NCBI GenBank assembly: GCA_011389885.1
Contig: JAABTK010000001.1
Span: 1 to 64,000, forward strand
Direction: 5' to 3'
Source of the DNA: Gammaproteobacteria bacterium
Lineage (GTDB): Bacteria > Pseudomonadota > Gammaproteobacteria > Chromatiales > Chromatiaceae
DNA: 64,000 bases
The notes beneath the pieces are model-generated. The model had not been told where the DNA came from. It did no database searches and saw only the letters and a list, made by a program, of their open reading frames with translations. The translations under genes were made by a program, and so were the position numbers. Shown piece after piece: positions 8,817-17,782 of this stretch (position 1 is the stretch's first letter; every line of letters begins with the position of its first letter).

Positions 8817-10126
8817 TTGGAGCGGGGTTTGGAGCCCCCCGGGCGCCGCCCTTTGGCCCCGACGTGACGCCCCGGACGGCCCGGCTTGCCTTTGTTTTGG
8901 CGCCGGCGGTCGCGCTCTTCCTTGGGCGGAAACACCCGGCTCTTGGGGTCCACCTCGGCCAACAGGTCGTCGCTCACCGCACCCACCGGCACCTTGTGGC
9001 CGATGAAGGCCTCGATGTCCGGCAGTGAGAAGGCGTAGGTTTCACAGACGAAGCTAATGGCCTCGCCCGCGGCCCCGGCGCGGGCGGTGCGGCCGATGCG
9101 GTGGACATAGTCCTCGGCGTCCTCCGGCAGGTCGAAGTTGATCACATGGGTCACGTCGGGGATATGCAGGCCGCGGGCCGCCACGTCGGTGGCCACCAGC
9201 ACCGGCAGCTCGCCCTGCTGGAACTCGGTGAGCAGGCGCATGCGCTTCCTTTGCGGCACATCGCCGGAGAGGATCGCGGTCTTAATCTGGTTGCCTTCGA
9301 GAAAGCCCCACACCCGCTCGGCCTCGCGCTTGGTGTTCACGAACAGGATGGTGCGTTGCGGGTCGTGGGCCTTGAGCAGCCCCAGCAGCAGCGCAATCTT
9401 CTCCTCGTTCGCCACCATGTAGCAGATCTCCTCCACCTGCTCGGCGGTGACGTGGTCGGTCTCCGTCTCCACCGCCTCGGGGTTGTTCATGTGCTCGTAG
9501 GCGAGTTCGGTGACGCGAAACGAGAGCGTGGCCGAGAACAGCAGCCCGAGGCGCTCGCTTGGCGGCGGCATGCGGCGGAACAGGTAACGGACATCCTTGA
9601 TGAAGCCGAGGTCGAACATGCGGTCCGCCTCGTCGAGCACCACCACCTGAATCGCCTTCAGATCGTACACCCCCTGCTTGAAGTAGTCGATCAGCCGGCC
9701 CGGGGTGCCGATCAGGATATCCACCCCGGCGGCCACCTGATCGCGCTGCTGTTCGTAGCCGGTGCCGCCGTACACCGCGTGGGTGACGAAGCCGGTGTGG
9801 CGGCTCAAGGCCTCGGCGTCCTTGTGGATTTGGATCGCCAGTTCGCGCGTCGGGGCCACCACCAGCGCCCGAGGTTGGTTGGGCCGTCGCCCCGGCGGCG
9901 GCGGGTGCTGGATCAGCCGATGCAGCACCGCGACCAAAAAGGCCGCGGTCTTGCCGGTGCCGGTCTGGGCCTGTCCGGCTACATCGCGGCCGGCCAGCGC
10001 CGGCGGCAGGCTGGCGGCCTGGATCGGCGTACAGTGCGTGAAGCCGGCCTCGGTGATCCCGCGCAGGAGGTCGGGGGCGAGTTCGAACTGGTCGAAACGG
10101 GTGTCTGTCAGATGCTTTTCAGTCAT
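8813..10126 (-). CDS. rhlB: ATP-dependent RNA helicase RhlB (DEAD-box)
   Basis: A 437-aa DEAD-box helicase; in E. coli RhlB unwinds RNA for the degradosome. The start motif [12 protein letters not shown], the Q motif [10 protein letters not shown], motif I AQTGTGKT near residues 50-57, motif II DEAD, motif III SAT and motif [12 protein letters not shown] are all present. The C-terminal 50 residues are very basic ([10 protein letters not shown] and following). I chose the ATG at 10126 by comparison with RhlB; the frame is open for 36 more codons upstream. The gene is divergent from trxA-rho, the classical enterobacterial arrangement. Confidence 0.95.
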   Translation of the reverse strand: MTEKHLTDTRFDQFELAPDLLRGITEAGFTHCTPIQAASLPPALAGRDVAGQAQTGTGKTAAFLVAVLHRLIQHPPPPGRRPNQPRALVVAPTRELAIQIHKDAEALSRHTGFVTHAVYGGTGYEQQRDQVAAGVDILIGTPGRLIDYFKQGVYDLKAIQVVVLDEADRMFDLGFIKDVRYLFRRMPPPSERLGLLFSATLSFRVTELAYEHMNNPEAVETETDHVTAEQVEEICYMVANEEKIALLLGLLKAHDPQRTILFVNTKREAERVWGFLEGNQIKTAILSGDVPQRKRMRLLTEFQQGELPVLVATDVAARGLHIPDVTHVINFDLPEDAEDYVHRIGRTARAGAAGEAISFVCETYAFSLPDIEAFIGHKVPVGAVSDDLLAEVDPKSRVFPPKEERDRRRQNKGKPGRPGRHVGAKGRRPGGSKPRSK

Positions 10127-10164
10127 GCGGCGATAGGATACCGCAAATTTTGTTCTCTTGGGAC

Positions 10165-10193
10165 TTGAAAATGCCGTCATATTCGGATCAAAT
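10165..10193 (+). promoter_or_regulatory. Possible sigma70 promoter for trxA
   Basis: TTGAAA at 10165-10170 is followed after 17 bases by TCAAAT at 10188-10193, a four-of-six match to the -10 consensus. It lies in the rhlB/trxA divergent gap, about 120 bases before the trxA start. This is a pattern match only. Confidence 0.3.
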
Positions 10194-10315
10194 AGCGCTG
10201 TCCATGGGAGGCCCTGGTTTGAAAACTCGGCCAAAGGCCCAAAACTTCATTAAGCAGAGCCGCGCACCTGTGCCCTTCGCGCGGCCCCAATCCCAACCAG
10301 TTTTGGAGAGTTTCA

Positions 10316-10642
10316 GTGAGTGAACGCATTGTTCATGTGACGGACGATTCCTTCGAGGACGAGGTCCTCAAATCCGACCTGCCCGTTTTGATCGACTACT
10401 GGGCCGAGTGGTGCGGACCTTGCAAGATGATCGCCCCCGTGCTTGACGAGATCGCCGGCAAATACGACGGCAAGCTCAAGATTGTCAAGCTTAACATCGA
10501 CGAAAACCCCAACACCCCGCCCCGCTACGGCATCCGAGGCATCCCGACCCTGATGCTGTTCAAGGGCGGCGAAGTGGAGGCGACCAAGGTCGGCGCCGTG
10601 TCCCTTTCGCAGTTGACTGCGTTCGTCGATAGCAACATCTAA
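10316..10642 (+). CDS. trxA: Thioredoxin 1
   Basis: A 108-aa cytoplasmic disulfide reductase with the WCGPCK active site at residues 32-37 (Cys33 and Cys36) and the cis-proline loop [11 protein letters not shown]. It reduces ribonucleotide reductase, PAPS reductase and other partners using electrons from thioredoxin reductase. Translation starts at a GTG at 10316, preceded by GGAGAG. Its place between rhlB and rho is conserved in many gammaproteobacteria. Confidence 0.97.
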   Translation: MSERIVHVTDDSFEDEVLKSDLPVLIDYWAEWCGPCKMIAPVLDEIAGKYDGKLKIVKLNIDENPNTPPRYGIRGIPTLMLFKGGEVEATKVGAVSLSQLTAFVDSNI

Positions 10643-10939
10643 GCGCTTAGCCCACCGGGTGTCGGCAGGCCTCCTCGGCCGCCAAGCGGGCCCTGCCAAG
10701 GCCCGCAGCTGTGCGGTCGATAGCCGTTTCTGCGGCTGTTGGCCGGCCCCCCGGGCTTGGCAATTCTGATCCTAACGGGAAGCGCCCCGCGACCTTCCAG
10801 CGCTCGACTCCCGCCCAACCGTTACCCCGAAGACAATTCATCCTGCAAATCCGTACAGCTCGGACCGCTCTCCGGTCCGGTGGCTGATAAACCCTCATCC
10901 GACGCACGCTGCGCTAACTCAAGAAAAACCTGCCGAATC
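10643..10939 (+). promoter_or_regulatory. rho leader region with inverted repeats
   Basis: The 297-base gap before rho has no convincing gene, although the rho frame is open through most of it. It contains a 7-bp inverted repeat GCGGGCC (10686-10692) / GGCCCGC (10700-10706) and a 6-bp one CGGACC (10861-10866) / GGTCCG (10874-10879). Neither is followed by a U-run. In E. coli the rho leader is long and mediates autoregulation by Rho-dependent termination; a similar role here is inference. Confidence 0.4.
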
Positions 10940-12196
10940 ATGAATCTCACCGAGCTCAAAACCATGCCGGTCCACGACCTGACGGACCTGGCCCGTGAAC
11001 TGAAAATCGAGGGCGTCGCCCGCTCCCGGAAACAGGATCTGATCTTCGCCATCCTCAAGGCCCACGCCAAAAAAGGCGAGGACATCTACGGCGACGGGGT
11101 GCTGGAAATCCTCCAGGACGGGTTCGGCTTTCTGCGCTCGGCCGACTCCTCCTACCTGGCCGGGCCGGACGACATCTACGTCTCCCCCAGCCAGATTCGT
11201 CGCTTCAGCTTGCGCACCGGCGACACCATTCAGGGCAAGATCAGGCCGCCCAAGGACGGCGAGCGCTACTTTGCGCTGCTCAAGGTCAACGAGATCAATT
11301 TCGACAAGCCCGAGAACGCCCGCAACAAGATCCTGTTCGAAAACTTCACGCCGCTGTTCGCCAACTCCAAAATGGACCTGGAGCAGGGCAACGGCAGCAC
11401 CGAGGATATCACCGCCCGCACCATTGAAATGGTGGCCCCCATCGGCAAGGGGCAGCGCGGCCTGATCGTGTCCCCGCCCAAGGCGGGCAAGACCATGCTG
11501 ATGCAGAACATCGCCCAGTCCATCGCCCACAACCACCCCGAGTGCTACCTGATCGTGCTGCTGATCGACGAGCGGCCGGAGGAGGTGACCGAAATGGAGC
11601 GTTCGGTGCGCGGCGAGGTGGTGGCCTCCACCTTCGACGAACCCGCGGCGCGGCATGTGCAGGTGGCGGAGATGGTGATCGAAAAGGCCAAGCGCCTGGT
11701 GGAACACAAGCGCGACGTGGTGATCCTGCTAGACTCCATCACCCGCCTCGCACGCGCCTACAACACCGTGATCCCCTCCTCGGGCAAGGTGCTCACCGGC
11801 GGCGTGGACGCCAACGCCCTGCACCGGCCCAAGCGTTTCTTCGGCACCGCGCGCAACGTGGAGGAGGGCGGTAGCCTGACCATCATCGCCACCGCGTTGG
11901 TGGAGACCGGGTCGCGCATGGACGATGTGATTTACGAGGAATTCAAGGGCACCGGCAACATGGAGGTCCACCTCGACCGCCGCATCGCGGAAAAGCGCAT
12001 CTTTCCCGCGATTAACATCAACCGCTCCGGCACCCGCCGCGAAGACCTGCTGATCAAGCCGGACGACCTGCAAAAGATTTGGATCCTGCGCAAGATCCTG
12101 CACCCGATGGACGAGCTGGCGGCCATGGAGTTCCTCTACGACAAGCTCAAGTCCACCAAGACCAACAACGAATTCTTCGATGCCATGAAGCGCTGA
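10940..12196 (+). CDS. rho: Transcription termination factor Rho
   Basis: A 418-aa hexameric RNA-dependent ATPase that ends transcription at Rho-dependent sites. The N-terminal Rho_N helices ([14 protein letters not shown]), the RNA-binding OB fold with GFGFLR near residues 60-66, Walker A PPKAGKT near residue 180, Walker [17 protein letters not shown] and the secondary RNA-binding Q-loop region are all intact. Length equals the E. coli protein almost exactly, which fixes the ATG at 10940 rather than the longer open frame upstream. It converges on ispG with a gap of only four bases between the stops. Confidence 0.97.
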   Translation: MNLTELKTMPVHDLTDLARELKIEGVARSRKQDLIFAILKAHAKKGEDIYGDGVLEILQDGFGFLRSADSSYLAGPDDIYVSPSQIRRFSLRTGDTIQGKIRPPKDGERYFALLKVNEINFDKPENARNKILFENFTPLFANSKMDLEQGNGSTEDITARTIEMVAPIGKGQRGLIVSPPKAGKTMLMQNIAQSIAHNHPECYLIVLLIDERPEEVTEMERSVRGEVVASTFDEPAARHVQVAEMVIEKAKRLVEHKRDVVILLDSITRLARAYNTVIPSSGKVLTGGVDANALHRPKRFFGTARNVEEGGSLTIIATALVETGSRMDDVIYEEFKGTGNMEVHLDRRIAEKRIFPAININRSGTRREDLLIKPDDLQKIWILRKILHPMDELAAMEFLYDKLKSTKTNNEFFDAMKR

Positions 12197-12200
12197 GGCC

Positions 12201-13427
12201 TCAGTCGGCGCCGTATTTGCGCGCCACATAGCGCTCTAGCATGGCCTTGAATTCGTCGCCGATCTGCGCGCCCTTGAGGGTGGCGGTCTTGTGGCCGTCT
12301 TCATACACCGGGGCGGAGGGGTTTTCGCCGCTCCCCGGCAGGCTGATGCCGATGTTGGCGTGGCGGCTCTCGCCGGGGCCGTTCACCACACAGCCCATGA
12401 CGGCTACGCTCATCGCCTCCACCCCGGGATAGCGGGCGCGCCACTGCGGCATGCGCGCCCGCAGGTAGTCTTGCACCTCTTGCGCCAGGCGCTGGAAATA
12501 GTCGCTGCTGGTGCGGCCGCAGCCGGGGCAGGCCACCACTTGGGGGGTGAAGCTGCGCAGTTCCAGGGCTTGCAGGATTTCCTGCGCCACCACCACCTCG
12601 CCGGTGCGCGCCGCACCGGGCTCCGGGGTGAGGGAGATGCGGATGGTGTCGCCGATGCCCTGCTGGAGCAGCACCGCCAGGGCGGCGGTGGAGGCCACGA
12701 TGCCCTTGCTGCCCAGGCCGGCCTCGGTGAGGCCCAGGTGCAGGGCGTAGTCGCAGCGCTCGGCCAGCCGGCGGTAGACCGCGATCAGGTCCTGCACCCC
12801 GCTCATTTTGCAGGAGAGTATGATGCGGTCGGCGCTTAGGCCGAGTTCTTCGGCCCGTTGGGCGGAGTCGAGGGCGGAGCGGACCATGATTTCGTGAATC
12901 ATCGCCCGCCCGTCCAACGGCTCGGCGGCGCGGGCGTTTTCGTCCATCAGGCGCGCGCTCAGGCCCTGGTCCATGCTGCCCCAATTGACGCCGATGCGCA
13001 CCGCCTTGCGGTGGCGGCAGGCGGTCTCGATCATGGCCGAAAAGCGCTCGTCGCGGCCCACATTGCCCGGATTGATGCGGTACTTGGCCAGGGCCTCGGC
13101 GCATTCGGGGTATTTGGCCAGGAGTTGATGACCGTTGAAGTGGAAGTCGCCGATCAGCGGCGTGTGCAGGCCCCGTTGGGCCAGGCGGTCGCGGATCCGC
13201 GGCACGGCCCGGGCGGCGTCTTCGCTGTTGACGGTGATGCGCACCAGCTCGGAGCCGGCGCGGGCCAGCGCCTCCACCTGGGCCGCGGTGGCCTCCGCCG
13301 CGGCGGTGTCGGTGTTGGTCATCGATTGCACCGCCACCGGTGCGGCGCCGCCGATGACGACGCCGCCGACGGTGACCGGGCGGGTGCGGTGACGCGGGGG
13401 AAGGGTCTTGGATCGGGAGTCGGACAT
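12201..13427 (-). CDS. ispG: 4-hydroxy-3-methylbut-2-en-1-yl diphosphate synthase IspG
   Basis: A 408-aa iron-sulfur enzyme (GcpE) that converts methylerythritol cyclodiphosphate to HMBPP in the MEP isoprenoid pathway. The N-terminal TIM barrel has the [12 protein letters not shown] motif. The C-terminal cluster domain has the cysteine ligands CPGCGR near residues 298-303 and [10 protein letters not shown] near 345. Length matches the short bacterial form. It is divergent from the small membrane-protein gene at 13536 and convergent with rho. Confidence 0.96.
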   Translation of the reverse strand: MSDSRSKTLPPRHRTRPVTVGGVVIGGAAPVAVQSMTNTDTAAAEATAAQVEALARAGSELVRITVNSEDAARAVPRIRDRLAQRGLHTPLIGDFHFNGHQLLAKYPECAEALAKYRINPGNVGRDERFSAMIETACRHRKAVRIGVNWGSMDQGLSARLMDENARAAEPLDGRAMIHEIMVRSALDSAQRAEELGLSADRIILSCKMSGVQDLIAVYRRLAERCDYALHLGLTEAGLGSKGIVASTAALAVLLQQGIGDTIRISLTPEPGAARTGEVVVAQEILQALELRSFTPQVVACPGCGRTSSDYFQRLAQEVQDYLRARMPQWRARYPGVEAMSVAVMGCVVNGPGESRHANIGISLPGSGENPSAPVYEDGHKTATLKGAQIGDEFKAMLERYVARKYGAD

Positions 13428-13490
13428 GGGGCCTGCGGTCTCGTTGGCGGCTTGTGGAATGCAGATGATAAACGATTGCGCCCCGAATTG

Positions 13491-13499
13491 TGGTAATAT
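13491..13499 (+). promoter_or_regulatory. Extended -10 promoter element
   Basis: TGG followed by TAATAT (13494-13499) matches an extended -10 promoter, 37 bases before the ATG of the membrane-protein gene at 13536. No good -35 is visible at standard spacing, as allowed for extended -10 promoters. Confidence 0.4.
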
Positions 13500-13535
13500 C
13501 CGGTTAATTCATAGGCTTGGTTTTTGCGGAACGAG

Positions 13536-14075
13536 ATGGAAGCATTCAATACAGTGATTCGGGGGCTGGCGCTGGTGGTCGGGGTGGTGATCGTCGGCCT
13601 CGGCGTGCGCTATGCGGTGCTGACCTTCGACGCGATCTACGCGGGGATTCAGGATCCCGCCCGCGGCGCGGATCTGTTCGAGCAGTGGGCGTTGTTTCTG
13701 GCCGGCGAGATGGAGGGCGTGCCCAACAACGAGAGCCTGCGGCGGGCCGAGCACATGCGCATCGCGGCGGCGTTCATCGTCGGCGTGGGCGGTTTTATGC
13801 TGGCTTGGTTGTCGGCGCAGATGATTTGGGCGGGGGCCAAGATCATTGCCTTAATGACCACGGACTACAGGGGGAATCGCAAGATGCTGAGCGACCTGCT
13901 GGAGCTGAGCCGCAACGAATCGACCTCGCGCGCCGCGCAACGGGGCTCGTCGTCCAAGCCGCGGGCGAAACCCAAAAAGCCCAAGGGACCGGACCCGGTG
14001 GACCTGGACACCTATTCCGAGCAGATGCGGCTGGCGGAGATTCGGCGCAAGGCCGCGGCGTTCAAGCAAGACTAG
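13536..14075 (+). CDS. Uncharacterised two-helix membrane protein
   Basis: A 179-aa protein I do not recognise. It has one hydrophobic segment near residues 8-32 and a second near residues 85-112, then a hydrophilic basic C-terminal region (KPRAKPKKPKGPDPVD) probably in the cytoplasm. Between the helices is a charged loop containing a VPNNESLRRAE motif. The ATG at 13536 has GGAACGAG just upstream, and an in-frame TTG at 13524 is less likely. It stands alone between ispG (divergent) and a repeat block. Confidence 0.65.
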   Translation: MEAFNTVIRGLALVVGVVIVGLGVRYAVLTFDAIYAGIQDPARGADLFEQWALFLAGEMEGVPNNESLRRAEHMRIAAAFIVGVGGFMLAWLSAQMIWAGAKIIALMTTDYRGNRKMLSDLLELSRNESTSRAAQRGSSSKPRAKPKKPKGPDPVDLDTYSEQMRLAEIRRKAAAFKQD

Positions 14076-14340
14076 GCGATGCCATTTAGGAACGCAGAGG
14101 GCGCCGCGGACCGCAGGGCGCGCGGAGGCGGTTTTTTGCTGGCTTGCGCCAGCCCGGCGCCAAAGCGCCGCCTAGCCGCCTGGAGTACAGCCCTCGGGCT
14201 GTGCGGGTGCCGCTGAAGCGGCGGATGTCGGGTGGCGGCGCTGATCCTTTTAATCGAAACACCTCTCTGCGCCCTCTGCGTGCTCTGCGTGCCGCGAGCG
14301 TCTGGGCTGTTTCTGATACCTTCGGTGCGGCCCCCAAGCG
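14076..14340. repeat. Mosaic intergenic repeat block with an empty MITE target site
   Basis: This block contains the AGGAACGCAGAGGG, CGCCTGGAGTACAGCCCTCG, GCCGCTGAAGCGGCGG and CTCTGCGCCCTCTGCG modules in the same order as at 7860-8290. At 14244-14249 the sequence reads CTG-ATCCTT-TTAATCG, a single uninterrupted copy of the hexamer that is duplicated around the MITE at 8032-8229. It therefore represents the pre-insertion form of that repeat. No gene is supported here. Confidence 0.85.
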
Positions 14341-14353
14341 TTGCCGGCCGCTG

Positions 14354-14362
14354 TGGTAGAAT
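14354..14362 (+). promoter_or_regulatory. Extended -10 promoter element for the CBS-domain gene
   Basis: TGG followed by TAGAAT (14357-14362) forms an extended -10 about 42 bases before the ATG of the CBS-domain gene. It lies just after the repeat block ends, so the gene appears to carry its own promoter. Confidence 0.4.
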
Positions 14363-14403
14363 GGGCGGTTCTCTCCCTTGGATTTAAACCGGAGCCACTG
14401 CCC

Positions 14404-14802
14404 ATGCTCGATATGAAGACCGTGATGACCGTTTCGCCGCAAACCGTGGAGGCCGACGCCACCGTGGAGAGCGCCCAGCAGTTGATGACGGAAAAGCGTT
14501 TTCGTCACCTGCCGGTGGTGCAGAACGGCCGGGTGATCGGGGTGTTGTCCGACCGCGATATCACCTTGGCGCTGGTGGCGCATCACGGCATGCTCAAGGG
14601 CGATGAGATCCATGTGGAAGATGTCTGCACCCTGGACGCCTTCACCGTGGCCCCGGATGCCCGGCTTGAGGCCGTGGTGACCACCATGGGGCAAAAGCAG
14701 ATCGGCTCGGTGCTGGTGATGGAAGGGGACGAGCTGGCCGGCATCTTCACCGCCACCGATGCCTGTCTGTGGCTGGGCAAGGCCCTGCGCGGCGAGGTTT
14801 AA
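14404..14802 (+). CDS. Tandem CBS-domain protein
   Basis: A 132-aa protein made only of two CBS motifs (residues about 5-60 and 70-128). Each ends in the typical pattern: VIGVLSDRDI in the first and LAGIFTATDA in the second. Tandem CBS pairs bind adenosyl ligands such as AMP, ATP or SAM and act as sensors, but the partner of this one is unknown. The ATG at 14404 has GGAG nine bases upstream. The frame is open further upstream, but that part lies in repeat and promoter sequence. It is monocistronic by context. Confidence 0.85.
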   Translation: MLDMKTVMTVSPQTVEADATVESAQQLMTEKRFRHLPVVQNGRVIGVLSDRDITLALVAHHGMLKGDEIHVEDVCTLDAFTVAPDARLEAVVTTMGQKQIGSVLVMEGDELAGIFTATDACLWLGKALRGEV

Positions 14803-15036
14803 CGGATTCCGCTGCGCCGCAGTAACGGCAACCAAGCCGTTTCCGAGTACGCCTGCGCACCAATAAGGGAAACAACGCCATTTAGGAGCGCAGAGGGTAC
14901 CGAGGACCGCAGAGAGCGCAGAGGGGGGGTGGTTAAAGACTGGGGCGCCCATGGGTGGTTGGTTGCATGAGGGTTTCCCGGCCCGGGGCGCATCCTAGGG
15001 TTCAGTCGCGCCGCCCAAAGGCGTGTCAGGTCCAGT
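14803..15036. repeat. Dispersed intergenic repeats
   Basis: This stretch holds the GTACGCCTGCGCACCAATAA module, a GGAAACAACG module and AGGAGCGCAGAGGGTACC, all shared with the repeat blocks near 7600-7800 and 52590-52660. Nothing coding is seen. Confidence 0.75.
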
Positions 15037-15152
15037 CTGTAGCGAAGTAAGTATTCGCGTCCATTCGCGGTTCAATGGCCCGCTTCGCCTCGGTCCCGCA
15101 CGAGCCCGGGCGATGCGCCTCGTTCCTCGGCGCATCCGATCCCTGGCACGCG
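15037..15152. repeat. Dispersed ~110-bp repeat, copy A
   Basis: The block starting CTGTAGCGAAGTAAGTATTC and running through TCGGTCCCGCACGAGCCCGG and GCATCCGATCC recurs in inverted orientation at about 52443-52548 with a few mismatches. It has no terminal inverted repeats that I can see and no coding potential, so it is a repeat of unknown type rather than a recognisable transposon. The rest of the gap to 15221 holds nothing recognisable. Confidence 0.75.
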
Positions 15153-15221
15153 TCGATCGGCGCCGAAGGCCCTCTCTCGCCAAGCTCCCCCGGTGGTTGC
15201 CGCTATTTGTGCGCAACTGGG

Positions 15222-16148
15222 CTAAAGCTGAGCGAACAGCCAGGCCGCGGCGCCGCCGGCGAGGAAAAAGCCCGCCAGGCCGAACACGGCATGCCGCTTG
15301 TGGCGGCGCACCAAGCCGAATTCCTCCAAGGCGGAAACCAAAAACGGCTGTCGCCGGTCGCGGGGGCGGCTTAGGGTGTGGGGGATGATCTTTTCCAGCC
15401 GGGCTTGATACTCGCGCTTGGCCTGGTGATAGGCGGTGCGGCGCGCCAGCTCCCATTCGCGGGCATCGATATGCCCGTCGCCGTTGCGGTCGAAGCGCTG
15501 CATCAGTTGGGCCTGGTTGTGCTTCCAGTCGGCCAGGATCGCACGCTGCAACTCGGAGCGGGCCGCGCCATGGTCTACGTCGTCCAAGGTCTTGAAGTGG
15601 CCGATGGCATAGATCGGCTCGCCGGCGTAGAGCCGCTCTTCGGTGTAGCGGAAGCCGCCCAAACCGATGGAGAGGTGAACGCCGCCGCCCCAATTGAACA
15701 GCCGGCCGGTGATGCGCACGCGCTTGGGGTTGCGGTTTCCCGGGCGGCGGCTGCCCCCGTGCCAAATGCTGCGGTCGGCCGGGGTGATCTCCGCGCCCTC
15801 GGGGTCGAGGATGCACAGCCCGTCGCCGTCGTCGAGCAAAAACAGCGCATCGCTGGCGCCGGAATCCAGGGTCTTCCAGTGCTTGCCTTGCTTGGTTTCC
15901 ACCCGATAGCGCCACCAGCAGCAGGGGGCGCCGGTGAGCGGGGCGCGCATTTCGTCATTCTCCATCAGGCGGGCCGTGCCGCTCAATTCCACATAGCCTT
16001 GATGGGCCGAGCGGACGCGGGCGGTGGGCGTGTCCTCGATGGTGCGCGCGCGTTTGAGGTTGCGAAAACCGAGGTAGAGCGACGTTAGGGCGGCGATTGC
16101 GAGGGCCAGGCCCCAAAACCAGATGTCCCCGGCGGCGGTGCTATGCAT
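15222..16148 (-). CDS. GIDE-domain membrane protein with EF-hand
   Basis: A 308-aa membrane protein. It begins with a hydrophobic helix near residues 9-27, followed by a GIDE-type domain (the non-RING part of the MUL1/E3 ligase family) around residues 50-190. A canonical EF-hand loop DRNGDGHIDARE comes next near residues 214-225, and a second hydrophobic helix near the C-terminus (VFGLAGFFLAGGAAAWLF). In bacteria such proteins are commonly encoded beside lemA, as here (seven-base gap, same strand). The function is unknown; calcium binding is inferred from the intact loop, and no ubiquitin chemistry is implied. Confidence 0.75.
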   Translation of the reverse strand: MHSTAAGDIWFWGLALAIAALTSLYLGFRNLKRARTIEDTPTARVRSAHQGYVELSGTARLMENDEMRAPLTGAPCCWWRYRVETKQGKHWKTLDSGASDALFLLDDGDGLCILDPEGAEITPADRSIWHGGSRRPGNRNPKRVRITGRLFNWGGGVHLSIGLGGFRYTEERLYAGEPIYAIGHFKTLDDVDHGAARSELQRAILADWKHNQAQLMQRFDRNGDGHIDAREWELARRTAYHQAKREYQARLEKIIPHTLSRPRDRRQPFLVSALEEFGLVRRHKRHAVFGLAGFFLAGGAAAWLFAQL

Positions 16149-16155
16149 AATCCCC

Positions 16156-16728
16156 TCAGCGGAAGAGTCGCTGCATATCGACGTCGGCCTTCTCCTCGGC
16201 GCTGAACTCCAGCAGGTGCGAGGGCCGGAAGCCGAACATTCGAGCGAGGAATACGTCGGGGAACTGCTCCAGCCGAATGTTTTTGTTGTTCACCGCCTCG
16301 TTGTAGAATTCCCGCCGATCGGCGATGCTGTTTTCCAGGCTGGAGATGCGGGTCTGCAAGTGCTGAAAGCCCTCGTTGGCGCGCAGTTCGGGATAGGCCT
16401 CGGCCACTGCGAACAGGTTGCCGAGCCCCATCCGCAACTGGTTCTCCGCCGCACCCAGCGCGCCCACATCGCCCTTGGCGCGGGCGTCCGAGACCGCCGA
16501 GCGGGCCTGCATCACCCGCTCCAGGGTCTCCTGCTCGTAGGACATATACTGCTTGCAGGTCTCCACCAGCTTGGGCAGCTCATCGTGGCGCTGCTTGAGC
16601 AGCACGTCGATATTGGCCCAGGCCTTGGTCACCCCGTGCTTGAGGTTGACCAGCCCGTTGTAGCTGGTGATGCTGTAGATCGCGGCCACGATCAACAGGC
16701 CGAGTAGAATGAAGGAGGTGATTTCCAT
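16156..16728 (-). CDS. lemA: LemA family protein
   Basis: A 190-aa protein with an N-terminal transmembrane helix (residues 4-22) and a helical-bundle LemA domain. The typical signatures YNGLVNLKHGVTKAWANIDVLLKQRHDELPKLV and the closing FGFRP are present. LemA proteins are anchored in the inner membrane with the helical domain outside the cytoplasm; their role is not settled. It is the first gene of a two-gene operon with the GIDE-domain protein and is divergent from the carbonic-anhydrase-like gene. Confidence 0.9.
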   Translation of the reverse strand: MEITSFILLGLLIVAAIYSITSYNGLVNLKHGVTKAWANIDVLLKQRHDELPKLVETCKQYMSYEQETLERVMQARSAVSDARAKGDVGALGAAENQLRMGLGNLFAVAEAYPELRANEGFQHLQTRISSLENSIADRREFYNEAVNNKNIRLEQFPDVFLARMFGFRPSHLLEFSAEEKADVDMQRLFR

Positions 16729-16801
16729 AAAATGGCCTCTGTAGGGTGGATGTCACGTTCTCATTATGAGTATACCACTTGAATTTTACAGGGCCTGATT
16801 T

Positions 16802-17338
16802 ATGCAAAATATCCGCAGCTTCAACGGCAAGACCCCGCAAATCGGCAAAGATGTTTGGGTGGATCCCAGTGCCGTGGTCATCGGCGAGGTGCGCATCGGC
16901 GCCGGCTCCTCGGTCTGGCCGCAGGTCGCCATTCGCGGCGACATCCATGCCATTGCCATCGGCGAGCGCAGCAGCATTCAGGACGGCTCGGTGCTGCACG
17001 TCACCCACGCCAGCCATTTCAACCCCGAGGGCCATCCGCTGGTGGTGGGCGACGACGTCACCGTGGGCCACAAGGTCACGCTGCACGGCTGCGAGATCGG
17101 CCATCACTGCCTGATCGGCATGGGGGCCATCGTGCTCGATGGCGCCGTGGTGGAGCCCTACGCCATCCTTGGCGCCGGCAGCCTGGTCCCCGGCGGCAAA
17201 CGCCTGGGGTCCGGCCTCTGGATGGGCTCGCCGGCGCGGCGGGTGCGCGACCTTAAGGAGCAGGAGCTGGAGTTCCTCGACTACTCGGCGCAGAGCTACG
17301 CACGGCTGGGCAAGGCCTATTTGGATGAGGTTGTCTAA
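16802..17338 (+). CDS. yrdA: Gamma carbonic anhydrase-like protein (YrdA family)
   Basis: A 178-aa left-handed beta-helix (hexapeptide repeat) protein. The zinc-ligand histidines of the gamma-carbonic anhydrase fold are visible in VLHVTHASHF, TVGHKVTLHGCEIGHHCLIGMGA. Residues such as RGD (AIRGDIHAI) and the short C-terminal helix place it in the YrdA/CaiE-like group. Enzymatic carbonic anhydrase activity is often weak or absent in bacterial members, so the reaction is uncertain. Length is typical. It is divergent from lemA across a 73-base gap. Confidence 0.88.
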   Translation: MQNIRSFNGKTPQIGKDVWVDPSAVVIGEVRIGAGSSVWPQVAIRGDIHAIAIGERSSIQDGSVLHVTHASHFNPEGHPLVVGDDVTVGHKVTLHGCEIGHHCLIGMGAIVLDGAVVEPYAILGAGSLVPGGKRLGSGLWMGSPARRVRDLKEQELEFLDYSAQSYARLGKAYLDEVV

Positions 17339-17610
17339 CCCAGAGGCCGCAGAGGCGGCTATCTGTGTCCAGCCGTGTTTATCTGCGGTTCAACTGGGCG
17401 GTTGGTGGTGCAGCGCCGCCGAGTCGCCTGGAGTACAGCCCTCGGGCCGTGCGTGTTTCCGGGTTCCTCCTCACCCCCGCGCTGGGGCGTCGGCACGGGC
17501 AACCCGTGACATTCGCTGCGCTCCAAGCAGGGCTTGGTAACGAGGCGAACGCCACTCTGCGCCCTCTGCGGTTGTCCGCGCCCTCGGCGTTCCGAGAGCG
17601 CCTCCTCTGC
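17339..17610. repeat. Dispersed intergenic repeats
   Basis: This stretch contains fragments of the CAGAGGCCGCAGAGGC family, an AGCCGTGTTTATCTGCGGTT module (the widespread ACCACAGATAAACACGG type), CCTGGAGTACAGCCCTCGGG and CTCTGCGCCCTCTGCGG. No gene is supported. Confidence 0.75.
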
Positions 17611-17730
17611 GCCCTTTGCGTTACCCAAATGAAGCCCATTTGCTCACTTGGGTCTGGAGCCTGCTTCGCCCTTTGCGTTATCCAAATGAAGCCCATTTGC
17701 TCACTTGGGTCTGGAGCTTGCTTCGCCCTT
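17611..17730. repeat. 57-bp tandem duplication
   Basis: Two adjacent 57-bp copies each contain CCCAAATGAAGCCCATTTGC (one with a C to T change), then TCACTTGGGTCTGGAGC and TGCTTCGCCC. CAAATGAAGCCCATTTG is an imperfect hairpin, so two hairpins in tandem precede the HerA-like gene, whose start is about 50 bases downstream. Frames stay open through it because 57 is a multiple of three. Confidence 0.88.
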
Positions 17731-17782
17731 GAGGTATGTTGTGCATTGATCATTAGTCGCCAGGCCAAGGAGATTCCCACCC

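Noticed and set aside
9101-10168. Open frame of 355 codons on the plus strand opposite rhlB
   Set aside because: It is the antisense shadow of a strongly conserved helicase gene with GC-biased codons.
10686-10706. Intrinsic terminator after trxA
   Set aside because: The hairpin GCGGGCC/GGCCCGC lacks a following U-run, so it is not a typical terminator.
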